Shown here piece after piece: positions 1 through 6,953 of a stretch of DNA of 37,019 nucleotides. The stretch lies in contig JALELM010000018.1 of the NCBI GenBank assembly GCA_022771805.1, positions 1 through 37,019 of the forward strand. The letters run 5' to 3'. Below the pieces are notes generated by a model. That model saw only the letters and a list, made by a program, of their open reading frames with translations. It made no database searches and was not told the DNA's origin. A program made the position numbers and the translations under genes. Source of the DNA: Veillonellaceae bacterium (GTDB lineage Bacteria > Bacillota > Negativicutes > Veillonellales > Negativicoccaceae). How positions within the stretch are numbered: the first letter of the stretch is position 1; each line of letters starts with the position of its first letter.

Positions 1-25
1 GGGAGCGCAAGCGAACTCAAGGAAT

Positions 26-139
26 TCAGTGGCGATAGCTGCGAGGGTCCACCTGTACCCATGCCGAACACAGCAGTTAAGCTCGCAAACGCCGAACCTA
101 CTTGGTGGGAGACTGCCCGGGAACATAGGTAGCCGCTGA
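26..139 (+). rRNA. rrf: 5S ribosomal RNA
   Basis: The closing helix CAGTGGC (27-33) pairs with GCCGCTG (132-138) with one G-U pair, and the interior contains the conserved 5S stretches around CCATGCCGAACAC and AAGTTAAGC-like AGTTAAGC. The length of about 114 nt fits 5S rRNA. It sits directly before two tRNA genes, the usual end of a rRNA operon whose 16S and 23S genes lie left of the window. Ends are set by the helix and may be off by a few bases. Confidence 0.95.
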
Positions 140-145
140 TTACAC

Positions 146-221
146 AGGGGTATAGCTCAATTGGTAGAGTAGCGGTCTCCAAAACCGTTGGTTGAGGGTT
201 CAAGTCCTTCTGCCCCTGCCA
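146..221 (+). tRNA. trnW: tRNA-Trp (anticodon CCA)
   Basis: The acceptor strands AGGGGTA (146-152) and TGCCCCT (211-217) pair with one G-T. The anticodon stem GCGGT/ACCGT encloses the loop CTCCAAA, giving CCA. The T-arm holds GGTTCAAGTCC and the CCA end is encoded. It lies 6 nt after 5S rRNA and is probably co-transcribed with it. Confidence 0.96.
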
Positions 222-228
222 ATTGCAT

Positions 229-305
229 GACTCAGTAGCTCAGCTGGATAGAGCGTTTGACTACGAATCAAAAGGTCGGGGGTTCGAATCCCTCCTGGGT
301 CACCA
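229..305 (+). tRNA. trnR: tRNA-Arg (anticodon ACG)
   Basis: The acceptor strands GACTCAG (229-235) and CTGGGTC (295-301) pair. The anticodon loop CTACGAA sits between TTTGA and TCAAA, giving ACG, whose first base is normally deaminated to inosine by TadA. CCA is encoded. It is the last gene of the rRNA/tRNA transcript, followed by a terminator. Confidence 0.96.
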
Positions 306-313
306 TTTTAGTA

Positions 314-340
314 AAAAGCCTTCTTCGGAAGGTTTTTTTA
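314..340 (+). terminator. Rho-independent terminator of the rRNA/tRNA operon
   Basis: CCTTC (319-323), loop TTCG, GAAGG (328-332), flanked by an A-run and followed by seven T. The UUCG tetraloop makes it a very stable hairpin. Confidence 0.9.
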
Positions 341-348
341 TTTACTCC

Positions 349-390
349 GTCAACTTGATGCGAATCGTTGTCAACTTGATGCGAAGCGTT
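349..390 (+). repeat. Two tandem 21-bp direct repeats
   Basis: GTCAACTTGATGCGAATCGTT (349-369) is followed immediately by a copy at 370-390 that differs at one base (AGCG for ATCG). There is no coding frame here. It could be a regulator site array or a minor duplication; its role is unknown. Confidence 0.85.
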
Positions 391-484
391 GCGGCCGAAT
401 GAGTTTTGAACCGGTTGCAGAAACTCTTTTTTCCCTTCACTGTAAGCTTTTGTAAGAGACAATGTACAATATTGGTCGGCGGAG

Positions 485-751
485 GTGAAGCCGGGTCATA
501 TTTACAATGTACCGATACAATTTATTTCCGAAGCGGATCCGCTGACTTTACGTAAAGGTGATGGACCGAATATTCGCGTCGATAAGGGGCACGAATCGTA
601 TGCCGATGCACCTTTGCTTGCGGATGTAAAAGGTTGTGCGAGTTTGGCAGTTGCTGCAAACGGTTTGAATGGAATCGGAGAGGAAGTCGTATTCCCGACA
701 GAAGATCCGAATACACTGCTAAATATTTTCGCCGCTTTCTTTTGTCACTGA
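485..751 (+). CDS. Hypothetical small protein (doubtful)
   Basis: This open frame of 88 codons starts with GTG. I do not recognise the protein. It is soluble-looking, with a hydrophobic C-terminal tail (LLNIFAAFF) and no signal peptide or known motif. The codon choice (many GCG, CCG, GGT, GAT) resembles that of neighbouring genes, which argues for a real or formerly real gene. Against it, the only strong Shine-Dalgarno match (GGAGGTGA, 481-488) overlaps the GTG start instead of preceding it, and no in-frame start lies further upstream because TAA occurs at 443. It ends 44 nt before a good terminator. It may be a genuine small gene with an unusual start, or the 3' remnant of a longer one. Confidence 0.35.
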   Translation: MKPGHIYNVPIQFISEADPLTLRKGDGPNIRVDKGHESYADAPLLADVKGCASLAVAANGLNGIGEEVVFPTEDPNTLLNIFAAFFCH

Positions 752-794
752 GTCGGAATCGGGATCGGCTCGCTCTATTTCGTCCGGCATGGAT

Positions 795-822
795 CAGCCC
801 CCGCGTTGCGGGGCTGTTTTAT
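795..822 (+). terminator. Rho-independent terminator
   Basis: CAGCCCC (795-801) pairs with GGGGCTG (810-816), followed by TTTTATTTT. It closes the short region at 485-751 and supports the idea that something upstream is transcribed. Confidence 0.85.
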
Positions 823-885
823 TTTGTCATTACTCTTTTGGGACAGAAATACTTCCCGATTTTTCCGCTCAGAACAGCGTTACTG

Positions 886-894
886 TGTTATAAT
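886..894 (+). promoter_or_regulatory. Extended -10 promoter for the DUF47/pit operon
   Basis: TGTTATAAT (TG-n-TATAAT) lies 47 nt before the DUF47 start. No good -35 box is visible at 16-18 bp, as expected for an extended -10 promoter. Confidence 0.6.
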
Positions 895-940
895 AGATAA
901 AAAGTGTGTTCGCAGCAATGCTGGTTTGCGGAGGATGATC

Positions 941-1570
941 ATGGCCTTTCAACTGAAGCCGAAGGAAGAAAAATTCTTTGCCTTACTGGAAAAACACGCC
1001 GAGCTCGGCGCGCAGGCAGGAGAGATACTGTATGCCTGCTTTGAGGGAAAAGTTTCCGCCGCGGAAGGGTTGGAAACGGTACGCCGGTTAAAAAAGGAAG
1101 GTGCCGCTATTCGGGCTAAGACGATGATGCGGTTGCATAAGACCTTCATTACGCCGATCGATCGGGAAGATATCCAGGCTGTTATCGAACAGTTGGACGG
1201 GACTTTGGATCAGATCAAGGAAATTATGGACAAGATGAGTATGTATAACCCCGGCGAACCGACGGCGGGGGCTGTTGCAATGGCGCAAATTGTAGCGCAA
1301 TGCATGCTGGAAATCCGTAAATCGGTCTCCTATATGCGTAATTTGAAGGATAATTATCTCAAGATTGAAGCCCGCAGCGAGAAGGTCAGTAATATGGAAT
1401 CGCAGGGCGATGTCTACTATCATGAGGAAATGGCGCGTTTATTCACGGAGTGCAAGGATCCCATTCATATTATTAAATGGAAAGAGATTTTAAGTGCGAT
1501 GGAAAATGTCGTGGATGATTGTGAAGTGCTGGTCAATCTGTTTCAGAGGGTTGTACTGAAATATGCATGA
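941..1570 (+). CDS. DUF47 family PhoU-like phosphate transport regulator
   Basis: This 209-aa, almost entirely helical, charged protein matches the DUF47/PhoU-like family (COG1392), which partners PiT phosphate permeases and is thought to gate or regulate them from the cytoplasmic side. It has the family's features: an N-terminal segment MAFQLKPKEEKFFALLEKHA, regular acidic helices (EDIQAVIEQLDGTLDQIKEIMDKM) and a C-terminal stretch with KEIL..MENVVDDCEVL. The length is the usual one of about 205-210 aa. The ATG at 941 is chosen because GGAGG (930-934) sits 6 nt before it; an in-frame ATG at 935 has no spacing. The last 8 nt overlap the PiT gene, so the two are translationally coupled. Family assignment is firm; the exact regulatory role is taken from family knowledge. 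Confidence 0.92.
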   Translation: MAFQLKPKEEKFFALLEKHAELGAQAGEILYACFEGKVSAAEGLETVRRLKKEGAAIRAKTMMRLHKTFITPIDREDIQAVIEQLDGTLDQIKEIMDKMSMYNPGEPTAGAVAMAQIVAQCMLEIRKSVSYMRNLKDNYLKIEARSEKVSNMESQGDVYYHEEMARLFTECKDPIHIIKWKEILSAMENVVDDCEVLVNLFQRVVLKYA

Positions 1571-2558
1571 GCAGTGGATATTGTGGGGAGTTATCTTTTT
1601 TGCGGTATTATTTGACTATATCAACGGTTTTCATGATACGGCTAACGCGGTAGCGACCTCTGTATCGACGCGGGCGATCCAACCGCGACATGCGATTGCG
1701 ATGGCGGCGATTTTGAACTTTGTCGGGGCGATGGTGAGCACCGGGGTTGCGAAAACGATCGGCGGCGGTATTGTTTTGTCGCCGATTTATGTTAATTCGC
1801 AGGTGTTGATTGCCGCACTGGTCGGCGCGAATGCCTGGAATCTGCTCAGTTGGTACTTCGGTATGCCGTCGAGTTCATCGCATGCGTTGGTCGGCGGTCT
1901 GATCGGCGCGGTCACGATCAGTACCGGGTCGTATGCGCTGGATTGGACAGGGATCGGCCATATTTTTTTGGCGTTGGTGTTGTCGCCTTTGGTTGCACTT
2001 ACCGGAGGCTACTTCGTGATGGTCTCCCTGTTGTGGATTTTCGGTAAGCGGGCACCGATCGATTTGAACAGGAAGTTTCGCCGTTTGCAATTGGTTTCGG
2101 CGGCAATGATGGCCTTTTCTCATGGTTCCAATGACGCGCAAAAGTCGATGGGGATCATTACGCTTGCGCTGTTGGCCGCCGGTGAGATTGCCGTGTTTGA
2201 AGTGCCTTTTTGGGCGAAGCTGACCTGCGCCACGGCGATGGGATTGGGAACCGCGGTCGGCGGGTGGCGGATTATTACCACTGTCGGTCGCAAGGTGTTC
2301 CGGATGGAGAGCATTAACGGCTTTGCCGCCGATTTGAACTCGGCGCTTGTCATTTCGACGGCGACATTCCTGCATATGCCGGTTTCAACGACACATGTCG
2401 TTTCCGGCTCGATCATGGGGGTCGGATCTGCCAAGCGAATTACGGCGGTCAATTGGGCGGTCGCGCGCAACATGGTGCTTACATGGGTGTCTACCATCCC
2501 GCTGAGCGGAGCGGTTTCCGCTTTGGTGTTTTGGTTAATGAAAGCATCCGGTTTATAA
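1563..2558 (+). CDS. pit: PiT family inorganic phosphate transporter
   Basis: This 331-aa polytopic membrane protein imports phosphate with H+ or a metal-phosphate complex. Both family signature repeats are visible: GFHDTANAVATSV near residue 22 and AFSHGSNDAQKSMG near residue 180, plus the GLGTAVGGWRII motif and PVSTTHVVSGSIMGVG near the C-terminus. Around ten hydrophobic segments are present. The length is typical of short bacterial PiT proteins. The start ATG overlaps the end of the DUF47 gene by 8 nt, which defines a two-gene phosphate-uptake operon. The stop codon lies in the loop of the following terminator. No Pho-type operator was recognised. Confidence 0.95.
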   Translation: MHEQWILWGVIFFAVLFDYINGFHDTANAVATSVSTRAIQPRHAIAMAAILNFVGAMVSTGVAKTIGGGIVLSPIYVNSQVLIAALVGANAWNLLSWYFGMPSSSSHALVGGLIGAVTISTGSYALDWTGIGHIFLALVLSPLVALTGGYFVMVSLLWIFGKRAPIDLNRKFRRLQLVSAAMMAFSHGSNDAQKSMGIITLALLAAGEIAVFEVPFWAKLTCATAMGLGTAVGGWRIITTVGRKVFRMESINGFAADLNSALVISTATFLHMPVSTTHVVSGSIMGVGSAKRITAVNWAVARNMVLTWVSTIPLSGAVSALVFWLMKASGL

Positions 2559-2571
2559 GGATGCTTTTTTA
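2541..2571 (+). terminator. Rho-independent terminator of the pit operon
   Basis: AAGCATCC (2542-2549) pairs with GGATGCTT (2559-2566), followed by a T-run. The pit stop codon lies inside the loop, so the hairpin forms partly from coding sequence. Confidence 0.92.
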
Positions 2572-2602
2572 TTTGAGCATTTCAGTTGCACAAAGGGAAG
2601 TA

Positions 2603-2611
2603 TGCTATACT
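2603..2611 (+). promoter_or_regulatory. Extended -10 promoter of the CydB-like gene
   Basis: TGCTATACT (TG-n-TATACT), with TTGCAC upstream at 2586-2591 but at a short 14-bp spacing. It lies 40 nt before the start codon. Confidence 0.55.
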
Positions 2612-2650
2612 GATACGTAAATAAAATGAGCATATTTTGAGGTGATACTC

Positions 2651-3673
2651 ATGACAATGTACGATATGGGGCGGTATTTGCCGTTTTTGGAGCAATGGCA
2701 AAGTGCTGATATGGTTATCTTCAGTATTTTCTATCTCGGTATGTATCTGTGGCTGGAAGCAACGAGTTTGGGGGCGTCCATGATTGCGCCGCTCGTTTTG
2801 AAAAACGAAGCGGATAAGACGGCAGCGGTACGGGCGTTCACACCGGTGTTTCAGGCGAATGAGCTTTGGGCTGTGGCCGGGATATGGTGGCTGGTGACGA
2901 TGTTTCCCGCGTCGATGCCGGCGTACGGTTCGGCGCTGTATATCGGCGGTGTCTTGGTGTTCGGCGGTATGGTATTGCGGCAATGGGGAGCCCGGGGCGC
3001 GGTGGAAGGTTTTTTGGCGCGTGTCCGTAGGGGCTTGAATGTGGTATTGGCCTTGGGAACGGTGTTTTTCCTGTTCACGGCGGCATTTGCGCTCCTGCTG
3101 AATGCCGACTCCGGTTCGGTATTCGGCGGCGCGCTGTTTTGGACGCCGTTGGGAGCACTTGCCGGCGTGTGGGCATGCTTGGGATTCGGCGCTTGCGGTG
3201 CGCTGTTTCTGGCGTGGAAATCGCAAAACCCGTTGGGGGAACGAGCGCGGGCGACTTCGTTGGTCATCGGCGCATTGTACATCCCGGTTCATGTGGCATT
3301 TTTGGTGACACTGTATGCGGTCGGCAATATACCGCAGGAGTTGTCGCTTTACTTTTTCGCGGCGGCGGTATTGACACTGGTCTTGTATGTTGCGGCTTTT
3401 GTCGCGGCACGGCGGCGCAAGCCGGGACAGGCGTATGTCTGCGCCATGCTGTCCGGGCCAGTCATCGCGGCCATGTATTTATCTTGGCTTCATCGCTTGC
3501 TGCAGGATATTTCGACAGCACCGCTTTGGGGAGATGTCGCGCCGCAGATTCCGGCATGGTTTCTGTTGCTTCCGGCAGCGGCGCTGCTTGCGGGTATTGC
3601 GGGAACGATTGCCCGTATGCGGCGAGTGCCGGAAGAAAGACAGCGGGAATTCGGTTGGCGAAAGAACGGCTGA
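2651..3673 (+). CDS. Orphan CydB-like integral membrane protein
   Basis: This 340-aa protein has about nine or ten hydrophobic segments. Its N-terminal third aligns by eye with cytochrome bd oxidase subunit II (CydB). After the first helix comes a loop with R-AFTPVFQANELWAVAGIWWLVTMFPA, the counterpart of the CydB stretch around PVWDGNEVWLI..FAAFP, followed by a helix ending in VLRQWG where CydB has LILRG. The CydB signature GFDLGVG in helix 1 is degenerate (ATSLGAS), losing the acidic residue. No cydA is next to it; it is a single gene between its own promoter and terminator. CydB carries no haem of its own, so this protein alone cannot be an oxidase. It may pair with an unlinked CydA-like partner or have diverged in function. 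The start ATG is chosen for GAGGTGAT at 2639-2646. Confidence 0.6.
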   Translation: MTMYDMGRYLPFLEQWQSADMVIFSIFYLGMYLWLEATSLGASMIAPLVLKNEADKTAAVRAFTPVFQANELWAVAGIWWLVTMFPASMPAYGSALYIGGVLVFGGMVLRQWGARGAVEGFLARVRRGLNVVLALGTVFFLFTAAFALLLNADSGSVFGGALFWTPLGALAGVWACLGFGACGALFLAWKSQNPLGERARATSLVIGALYIPVHVAFLVTLYAVGNIPQELSLYFFAAAVLTLVLYVAAFVAARRRKPGQAYVCAMLSGPVIAAMYLSWLHRLLQDISTAPLWGDVAPQIPAWFLLLPAAALLAGIAGTIARMRRVPEERQREFGWRKNG

Positions 3674-3676
3674 AAG

Positions 3677-3708
3677 AAAATGACGCTTCCGCGGAAGTGT
3701 CATTTTTT
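3677..3708 (+). terminator. Rho-independent terminator
   Basis: AAAATGAC-G-CTTCC/GGAAG-T-GTCATTTTTT forms a long, nearly perfect palindrome just after the CydB-like stop codon and ends in a T-run. The symmetric A- and T-runs mean it could also work on the minus strand. Confidence 0.9.
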
Positions 3709-3836
3709 ATATATGGAGTACCGCCGGATTCTGTTGCAATGGCGCAGCTACTCGGCTCGGAAATATAGAAGTTAGTATAGAAATTGTCGGAATATACAAA
3801 TATTGACTATTTTTGATTTTGCTTTTCTGGAATTTA

Positions 3837-3845
3837 TGCTATAAT
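3837..3845 (+). promoter_or_regulatory. Extended -10 promoter of the B6-salvage leader
   Basis: TGCTATAAT preceded by a T-rich stretch; a TTGACT at 3803 is too far upstream to serve as its -35. This promoter lies about 240 nt before the first gene, leaving room for a long leader RNA. A second TATAAT occurs at 4060-4065, right before the gene, and could be an independent start downstream of the leader terminator. Confidence 0.6.
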
Positions 3846-3849
3846 ATGT

Positions 3850-3990
3850 ATGTACAGTTCTTACTGTACCCGGGCGCACACCCGGAAGCTTCTTTGATGA
3901 TATTTTCCCTGATTATCAAAGAAGCGTTGGCATTCTTCTCCTCTATGGATGTCAACAGCAAAGAGGCGGTCTGCGGATCGCCTCTTTTGC
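3850..3990 (+). ncRNA. Structured leader RNA with a terminator, upstream of pdxK
   Basis: Five hairpins can be drawn in a row: P1 GTACAGT/ACTGTAC (3852-3869); P2 CCGGG/CCCGG (3870-3885); P3, a 14-bp stem with one G-U pair (3888-3901 with 3912-3925); P4 GTTGGCAT/ATGTCAAC (3926-3933 with 3949-3956); and P5 AAAGAGGCG/CGCCTCTTT (3960-3987), which ends in TTTT and looks like an intrinsic terminator. The loop of P4 contains CCTCT (3940-3944), complementary to AGAGG (3962-3966) in the P5 left arm, so a terminator/antiterminator choice is possible. I could not match it to TPP, THF, preQ1, ZTP, guanidine, T-box, SRP or 6S RNA. It may be a cis-regulator of the B6 genes or a free-standing small RNA. Confidence 0.45.
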
Positions 3991-4084
3991 GTGCTGAAAA
4001 ATAATCTGTCATGGTGGAGGAGGGAGTATCTGACACTGGTCGCATGTCAAAAAGGCAATTATAATGGGCGAAGGTGGTGAAAAT

Positions 4085-4942
4085 ATGAACGATACAATAC
4101 GAAACGGTTTACCGACCTGTTTGGCGGCGCATGATTTGAGCGGTGTAGGGCGTTGCGCGCTGACGGTCGTCCTGCCGGTTCTTGCGGCACTGAAGGTGCA
4201 GACGCATGTGCTGCCGACAGGGTTATTCAGCAATCATTTGGCTCTGGCGCAGCCGGTAATATATGATTTTACCGCGGAAATGCAGGCTTGGTTGCAAGCT
4301 TGGGATGTGAACGGAGTTCGCCCGGACAGTATTTACAGCGGGTTTTTAACCGGACCCGAGCAGGCGGAAATAGTCAAGGGGATCGCGGCGCGCTATCCGA
4401 CGGCAAGCCATGTGCTGGTGGATCCGGCGATGGCGGATCATGGTGCATTGTACAGCAGCGTACCGACGGAAATGATCGATGCAATGCGGGGCTTGCTGCG
4501 GCAAGCCGATTGGACGACGCCGAACTACACGGAGGCCTGCTTTTTGACGGGCACGCAATACGGTGAAGCGGCGATTCCCTATGAACGGGCACGGCGGTTG
4601 GCGGAGCAGCTGGCTCTGCTCGGCCCGGAGCGGATCGTTATTACTTCCGTGCCGGGAGAAGACGGTACCTTGTACAATTATTTGTTTGAGCAGGCAAATG
4701 AACATGCCGAGGCTTTTCCGTTTATACCGGTCGGCTTGAGCACGGTCGGTACCGGTGATCTGTTCGCCGCGGCGTTGTGGGGACAGGTTTTGCACGGCAC
4801 GGCGGCGGCGATGGCGGTGCGGCGGGCGGGGCAATTTGTGCGGCGGGCGGTTGAGCTGCTGGCGCAAAGCGGCGCGGATCCGCGGTTTGGTGTTCCTTTC
4901 GAAGCGATTTTGACGGAGTGGGCCGGTGAGGTGGCAATATGA
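4085..4942 (+). CDS. pdxK: Pyridoxal/pyridoxamine kinase (PfkB/ribokinase superfamily)
   Basis: This 285-aa protein is related to PdxK/PdxY kinases, which phosphorylate pyridoxal, pyridoxine or pyridoxamine with ATP in the vitamin B6 salvage pathway. Visible landmarks are the N-terminal HDLSGVGRCALTVVLPVLAALK (the family's S-x-VGxxA region), the YSGFLTG segment, VDPAMADHGALY (the family's DPVMGD-like motif), TPNYTEACFLTG near residue 145 and GTGDLFAAALWG with the catalytic Asp at about residue 225. The ATG at 4085 follows AAGGTGGTGA. The frame overlaps the downstream ECF S-component gene by 4 nt, which strongly supports a B6 context. The gene follows a long structured leader (3850-3990). Assignment is based on family resemblance; the exact vitamer is not readable. 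Confidence 0.88.
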   Translation: MNDTIRNGLPTCLAAHDLSGVGRCALTVVLPVLAALKVQTHVLPTGLFSNHLALAQPVIYDFTAEMQAWLQAWDVNGVRPDSIYSGFLTGPEQAEIVKGIAARYPTASHVLVDPAMADHGALYSSVPTEMIDAMRGLLRQADWTTPNYTEACFLTGTQYGEAAIPYERARRLAEQLALLGPERIVITSVPGEDGTLYNYLFEQANEHAEAFPFIPVGLSTVGTGDLFAAALWGQVLHGTAAAMAVRRAGQFVRRAVELLAQSGADPRFGVPFEAILTEWAGEVAI

Positions 4943-5451
4943 ACGACAAAAAAATTCAAACCGTGGTATACATGGGCGTAGCGGCCGCGCTGTGTGCGGC
5001 GGCAACCTTTATTCTGATTCCGGGTCCGAACGGCGCCTTGATTCATCTGGGGTCGGCGGCAATTTATACCGTGGCCGTTGTGTTCGGCAAACGGATCGGT
5101 GCCGTCGGCGGCGGGATCGGATCCATGCTGTTTGATGCCTTGGTGGGCTTTTCGGGCTATACTTTGTTTTCGTTGGTCATCAAAGGCGGGGCAGGTTATC
5201 TCGTCGGCCGCTTGACGGAGAAAGACAATAATCCGACGCGGCTTCGGGTTCTGTTTGCAACCGTGGCGGCATCGGTCTGGACTTTGGTCGGGTATATCAT
5301 TGCTTGGCGCGCGGTTATCGGCAGCTGGGCGGCGGCGTTCGCCAATATCCCGTTTTCGTTGCTGACTTCGGCACTGGGGATCGTGGTGGCGGTGGCGGCA
5401 GCGCCTAAGTTGCGGGAAATTGTGCGGAGCCGAACGGAGAAAAGGGATTAA
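4939..5451 (+). CDS. ECF transporter S component, probably for a vitamin B6 compound
   Basis: This 170-aa, about six-helix membrane protein has the build of an energy-coupling-factor substrate-binding (S) subunit: an N-terminal QTVVYMGVAAALCAAATFILIP, an NGALIHLGSAAIYTVAVVFGKRIGAVGGGIGSMLFDAL stretch and the small-residue-rich helix that contacts the T subunit. Such PdxU-like proteins often sit beside pdxK. It overlaps pdxK by 4 nt (ATGA). No EcfA, EcfA' or EcfT genes are in the window, so it would rely on a shared module. The substrate (pyridoxine, pyridoxal or hydroxymethylpyrimidine) is inferred from the neighbour only. Confidence 0.8.
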   Translation: MNDKKIQTVVYMGVAAALCAAATFILIPGPNGALIHLGSAAIYTVAVVFGKRIGAVGGGIGSMLFDALVGFSGYTLFSLVIKGGAGYLVGRLTEKDNNPTRLRVLFATVAASVWTLVGYIIAWRAVIGSWAAAFANIPFSLLTSALGIVVAVAAAPKLREIVRSRTEKRD

Positions 5452-5477
5452 ATCAAATATAGAATCGAATAATGGAG

Positions 5478-5520
5478 ATAAATAAAGAGGAATCGTTCCG
5501 ATTTCCTCTTTATTTATTTT
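5478..5520 (+). terminator. Rho-independent terminator of the B6 operon
   Basis: A 15-bp perfect stem (5478-5492 with 5503-5517, core AAAGAGGAA/TTCCTCTTT) is followed by T-rich sequence. It is AT-rich and symmetrical, and an ATG inside it should not be taken as the guaD start. Confidence 0.88.
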
Positions 5521-5529
5521 CAACGCTAT

Positions 5530-5548
5530 GTAATAATAAAATTATTAC
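5530..5548 (+). promoter_or_regulatory. Palindromic operator candidate before guaD
   Basis: GTAATAAT-AAA-ATTATTAC is a perfect 8-bp inverted repeat with a 3-bp spacer, 19 nt before the guaD start codon and overlapping AT-rich sequence suited to a -10 box. This is typical of a dimeric repressor site; the regulator is unknown. Confidence 0.5.
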
Positions 5549-5567
5549 GGATGAAGGGGAGCAGGAT

Positions 5568-6953
5568 ATGACAGAGAAAAACTATACGGCAGTCCTCCGC
5601 GGAACCGCTTTTCATACACCGGTATGGGGCGAGGCGGAAGTGCTGGAAGATTGTCTGTTTGCCGTGGATGCGAAAGGCGAAGTCGCCGCGGTCTATCATC
5701 CGCATGATGCGGAATACGGCGATGTCCTGCGGCGATATGAGAAAACGGATATATATCGGGCACTTGCGCCCGGGCAATACCTGTTGCCGGGATTTGTCGA
5801 TTTACATATTCATGCGCCGCAATGGACAAATATGGGCAAGGCGCTGCATGTGCCGTTGGCGACTTGGTTGCAGGAATATACTTTCCCGCTCGAACGAAAA
5901 TTGGCGGAAGCGACTACGGCAAGAGAAGTATACCGGGAGATCGTGACGACGACGCTGGCTCACGGCACAACGACGGCCGTCTATTTCGGTTCGCAAGATA
6001 CCGCCGGAACCTTGCTGCTCGCGGAGATTTGTGCGGCGCTGGGGCAACGCGGTGCTTGCGGCAAAGTGGTGATGGACAATCCCGAAGAATGCCCGCCCTA
6101 CTACCGGGATGCGGACAGCGCGGCCGCACTTCGGGCGACGCGGGAATTTATCGAAGCGGTGCGGGCAATCGGCAATTCTTGTCCGCAGGGGGCATGGCCC
6201 GTGATCACGCCTCGGTTTGTGCCTTCCTGTACGGATGCGACACTGGCGGGGCTCGGTGAATTGGCGGCGGAGTACGGCGTACCGATCCAGACGCATATCG
6301 CGGAGTCGGATTGGGAGGCGGGATATGCCTATGAGCGTTTCGGCAAATCGGATGCGGAAGTATTGGATATGTTCGGGCTGTTGACGAAAAAGTCGGTGGT
6401 GGCACACGGCACCCAGCTGCGAGACGAAGATGCGGCGTTATTGGCGGAGCGCGGATCTACTGTGGCGCATTGCCCGCTGTCCAATGCGTTTTTCGGTAAC
6501 GGGGTGTATCCCGTTCGGCGCCGTTTCGCCCAAGGCGTGCGGGCGGGTCTCGGTACGGATGTTTCCGGCGGGTATTCGCCTTCGCTGTATGACAATATCC
6601 GGCAGGCGGTCGTCGTAAGCCGGATGTTGGAGGACGGAGTCGATGCCCGGCGACCGGCGGCGGAACGGGGCGTACCGGAGTCTCGGATCGATTACCGCCA
6701 TGCCCTGTATATGGCGACGACGGCCGGCGGCGAAGCGCTCGGGAGCAAATTGGGGCTGTTCCGCCCCGTCTATGCTTTCGATGCGCAGCTCATCGACACG
6801 CGCGTGCCGCATTCCGACATTCATATCTATTCGGGCGATACGCCGGAAGATGTTTTGCAAAAGATACTGTTCTTGGCGAATCGAGCCAATTTGACCGCCC
6901 TGTGGGTGCAGGGGCGCGAAGTATTACATGGTACGGGAGGACGGCATGAGTAA
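5568..6953 (+). CDS. guaD: Guanine deaminase
   Basis: This 461-aa amidohydrolase converts guanine to xanthine and ammonia in purine salvage or catabolism. The metal-binding HxH is in GFVDLHIHAPQW (His80, His82). Further ligands and substrate residues lie in the IQTHIAESDWE segment, in VVAHGTQLRDED and VAHCPLSNAFFGNGVYPVRR, and in the GLGTDVSGGYSPSLYDNIR motif with the catalytic Asp. These match GuaD rather than other amidohydrolases. The length is normal. The ATG at 5568 follows GGGGAG; longer in-frame starts lie in the upstream terminator and are rejected. The last 8 nt overlap the NCS2 permease gene, forming a two-gene purine operon behind a palindromic operator candidate. Confidence 0.93.
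   Translation: MTEKNYTAVLRGTAFHTPVWGEAEVLEDCLFAVDAKGEVAAVYHPHDAEYGDVLRRYEKTDIYRALAPGQYLLPGFVDLHIHAPQWTNMGKALHVPLATWLQEYTFPLERKLAEATTAREVYREIVTTTLAHGTTTAVYFGSQDTAGTLLLAEICAALGQRGACGKVVMDNPEECPPYYRDADSAAALRATREFIEAVRAIGNSCPQGAWPVITPRFVPSCTDATLAGLGELAAEYGVPIQTHIAESDWEAGYAYERFGKSDAEVLDMFGLLTKKSVVAHGTQLRDEDAALLAERGSTVAHCPLSNAFFGNGVYPVRRRFAQGVRAGLGTDVSGGYSPSLYDNIRQAVVVSRMLEDGVDARRPAAERGVPESRIDYRHALYMATTAGGEALGSKLGLFRPVYAFDAQLIDTRVPHSDIHIYSGDTPEDVLQKILFLANRANLTALWVQGREVLHGTGGRHE

Noticed and set aside
268-462. A small minus-strand protein ending in TQEGFEPPTF
   Set aside because: This is the typical false translation of a tRNA gene in reverse, here of tRNA-Arg.
3846-4004. A leader peptide starting MYVQFLLYPG in the pdxK leader
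   Set aside because: No Shine-Dalgarno precedes it, and its codons coincide with the hairpin stems; no run of regulatory codons is seen.
3846-4084. TPP, THF or preQ1 riboswitch before pdxK
   Set aside because: The conserved cores of these classes, such as CTGAGA for TPP, are absent.
5472-5567. Extended N-terminus for guanine deaminase
   Set aside because: The added residues would be encoded by the stem of the terminator after the B6 operon; ATG 5568 has a proper RBS and fits family length.
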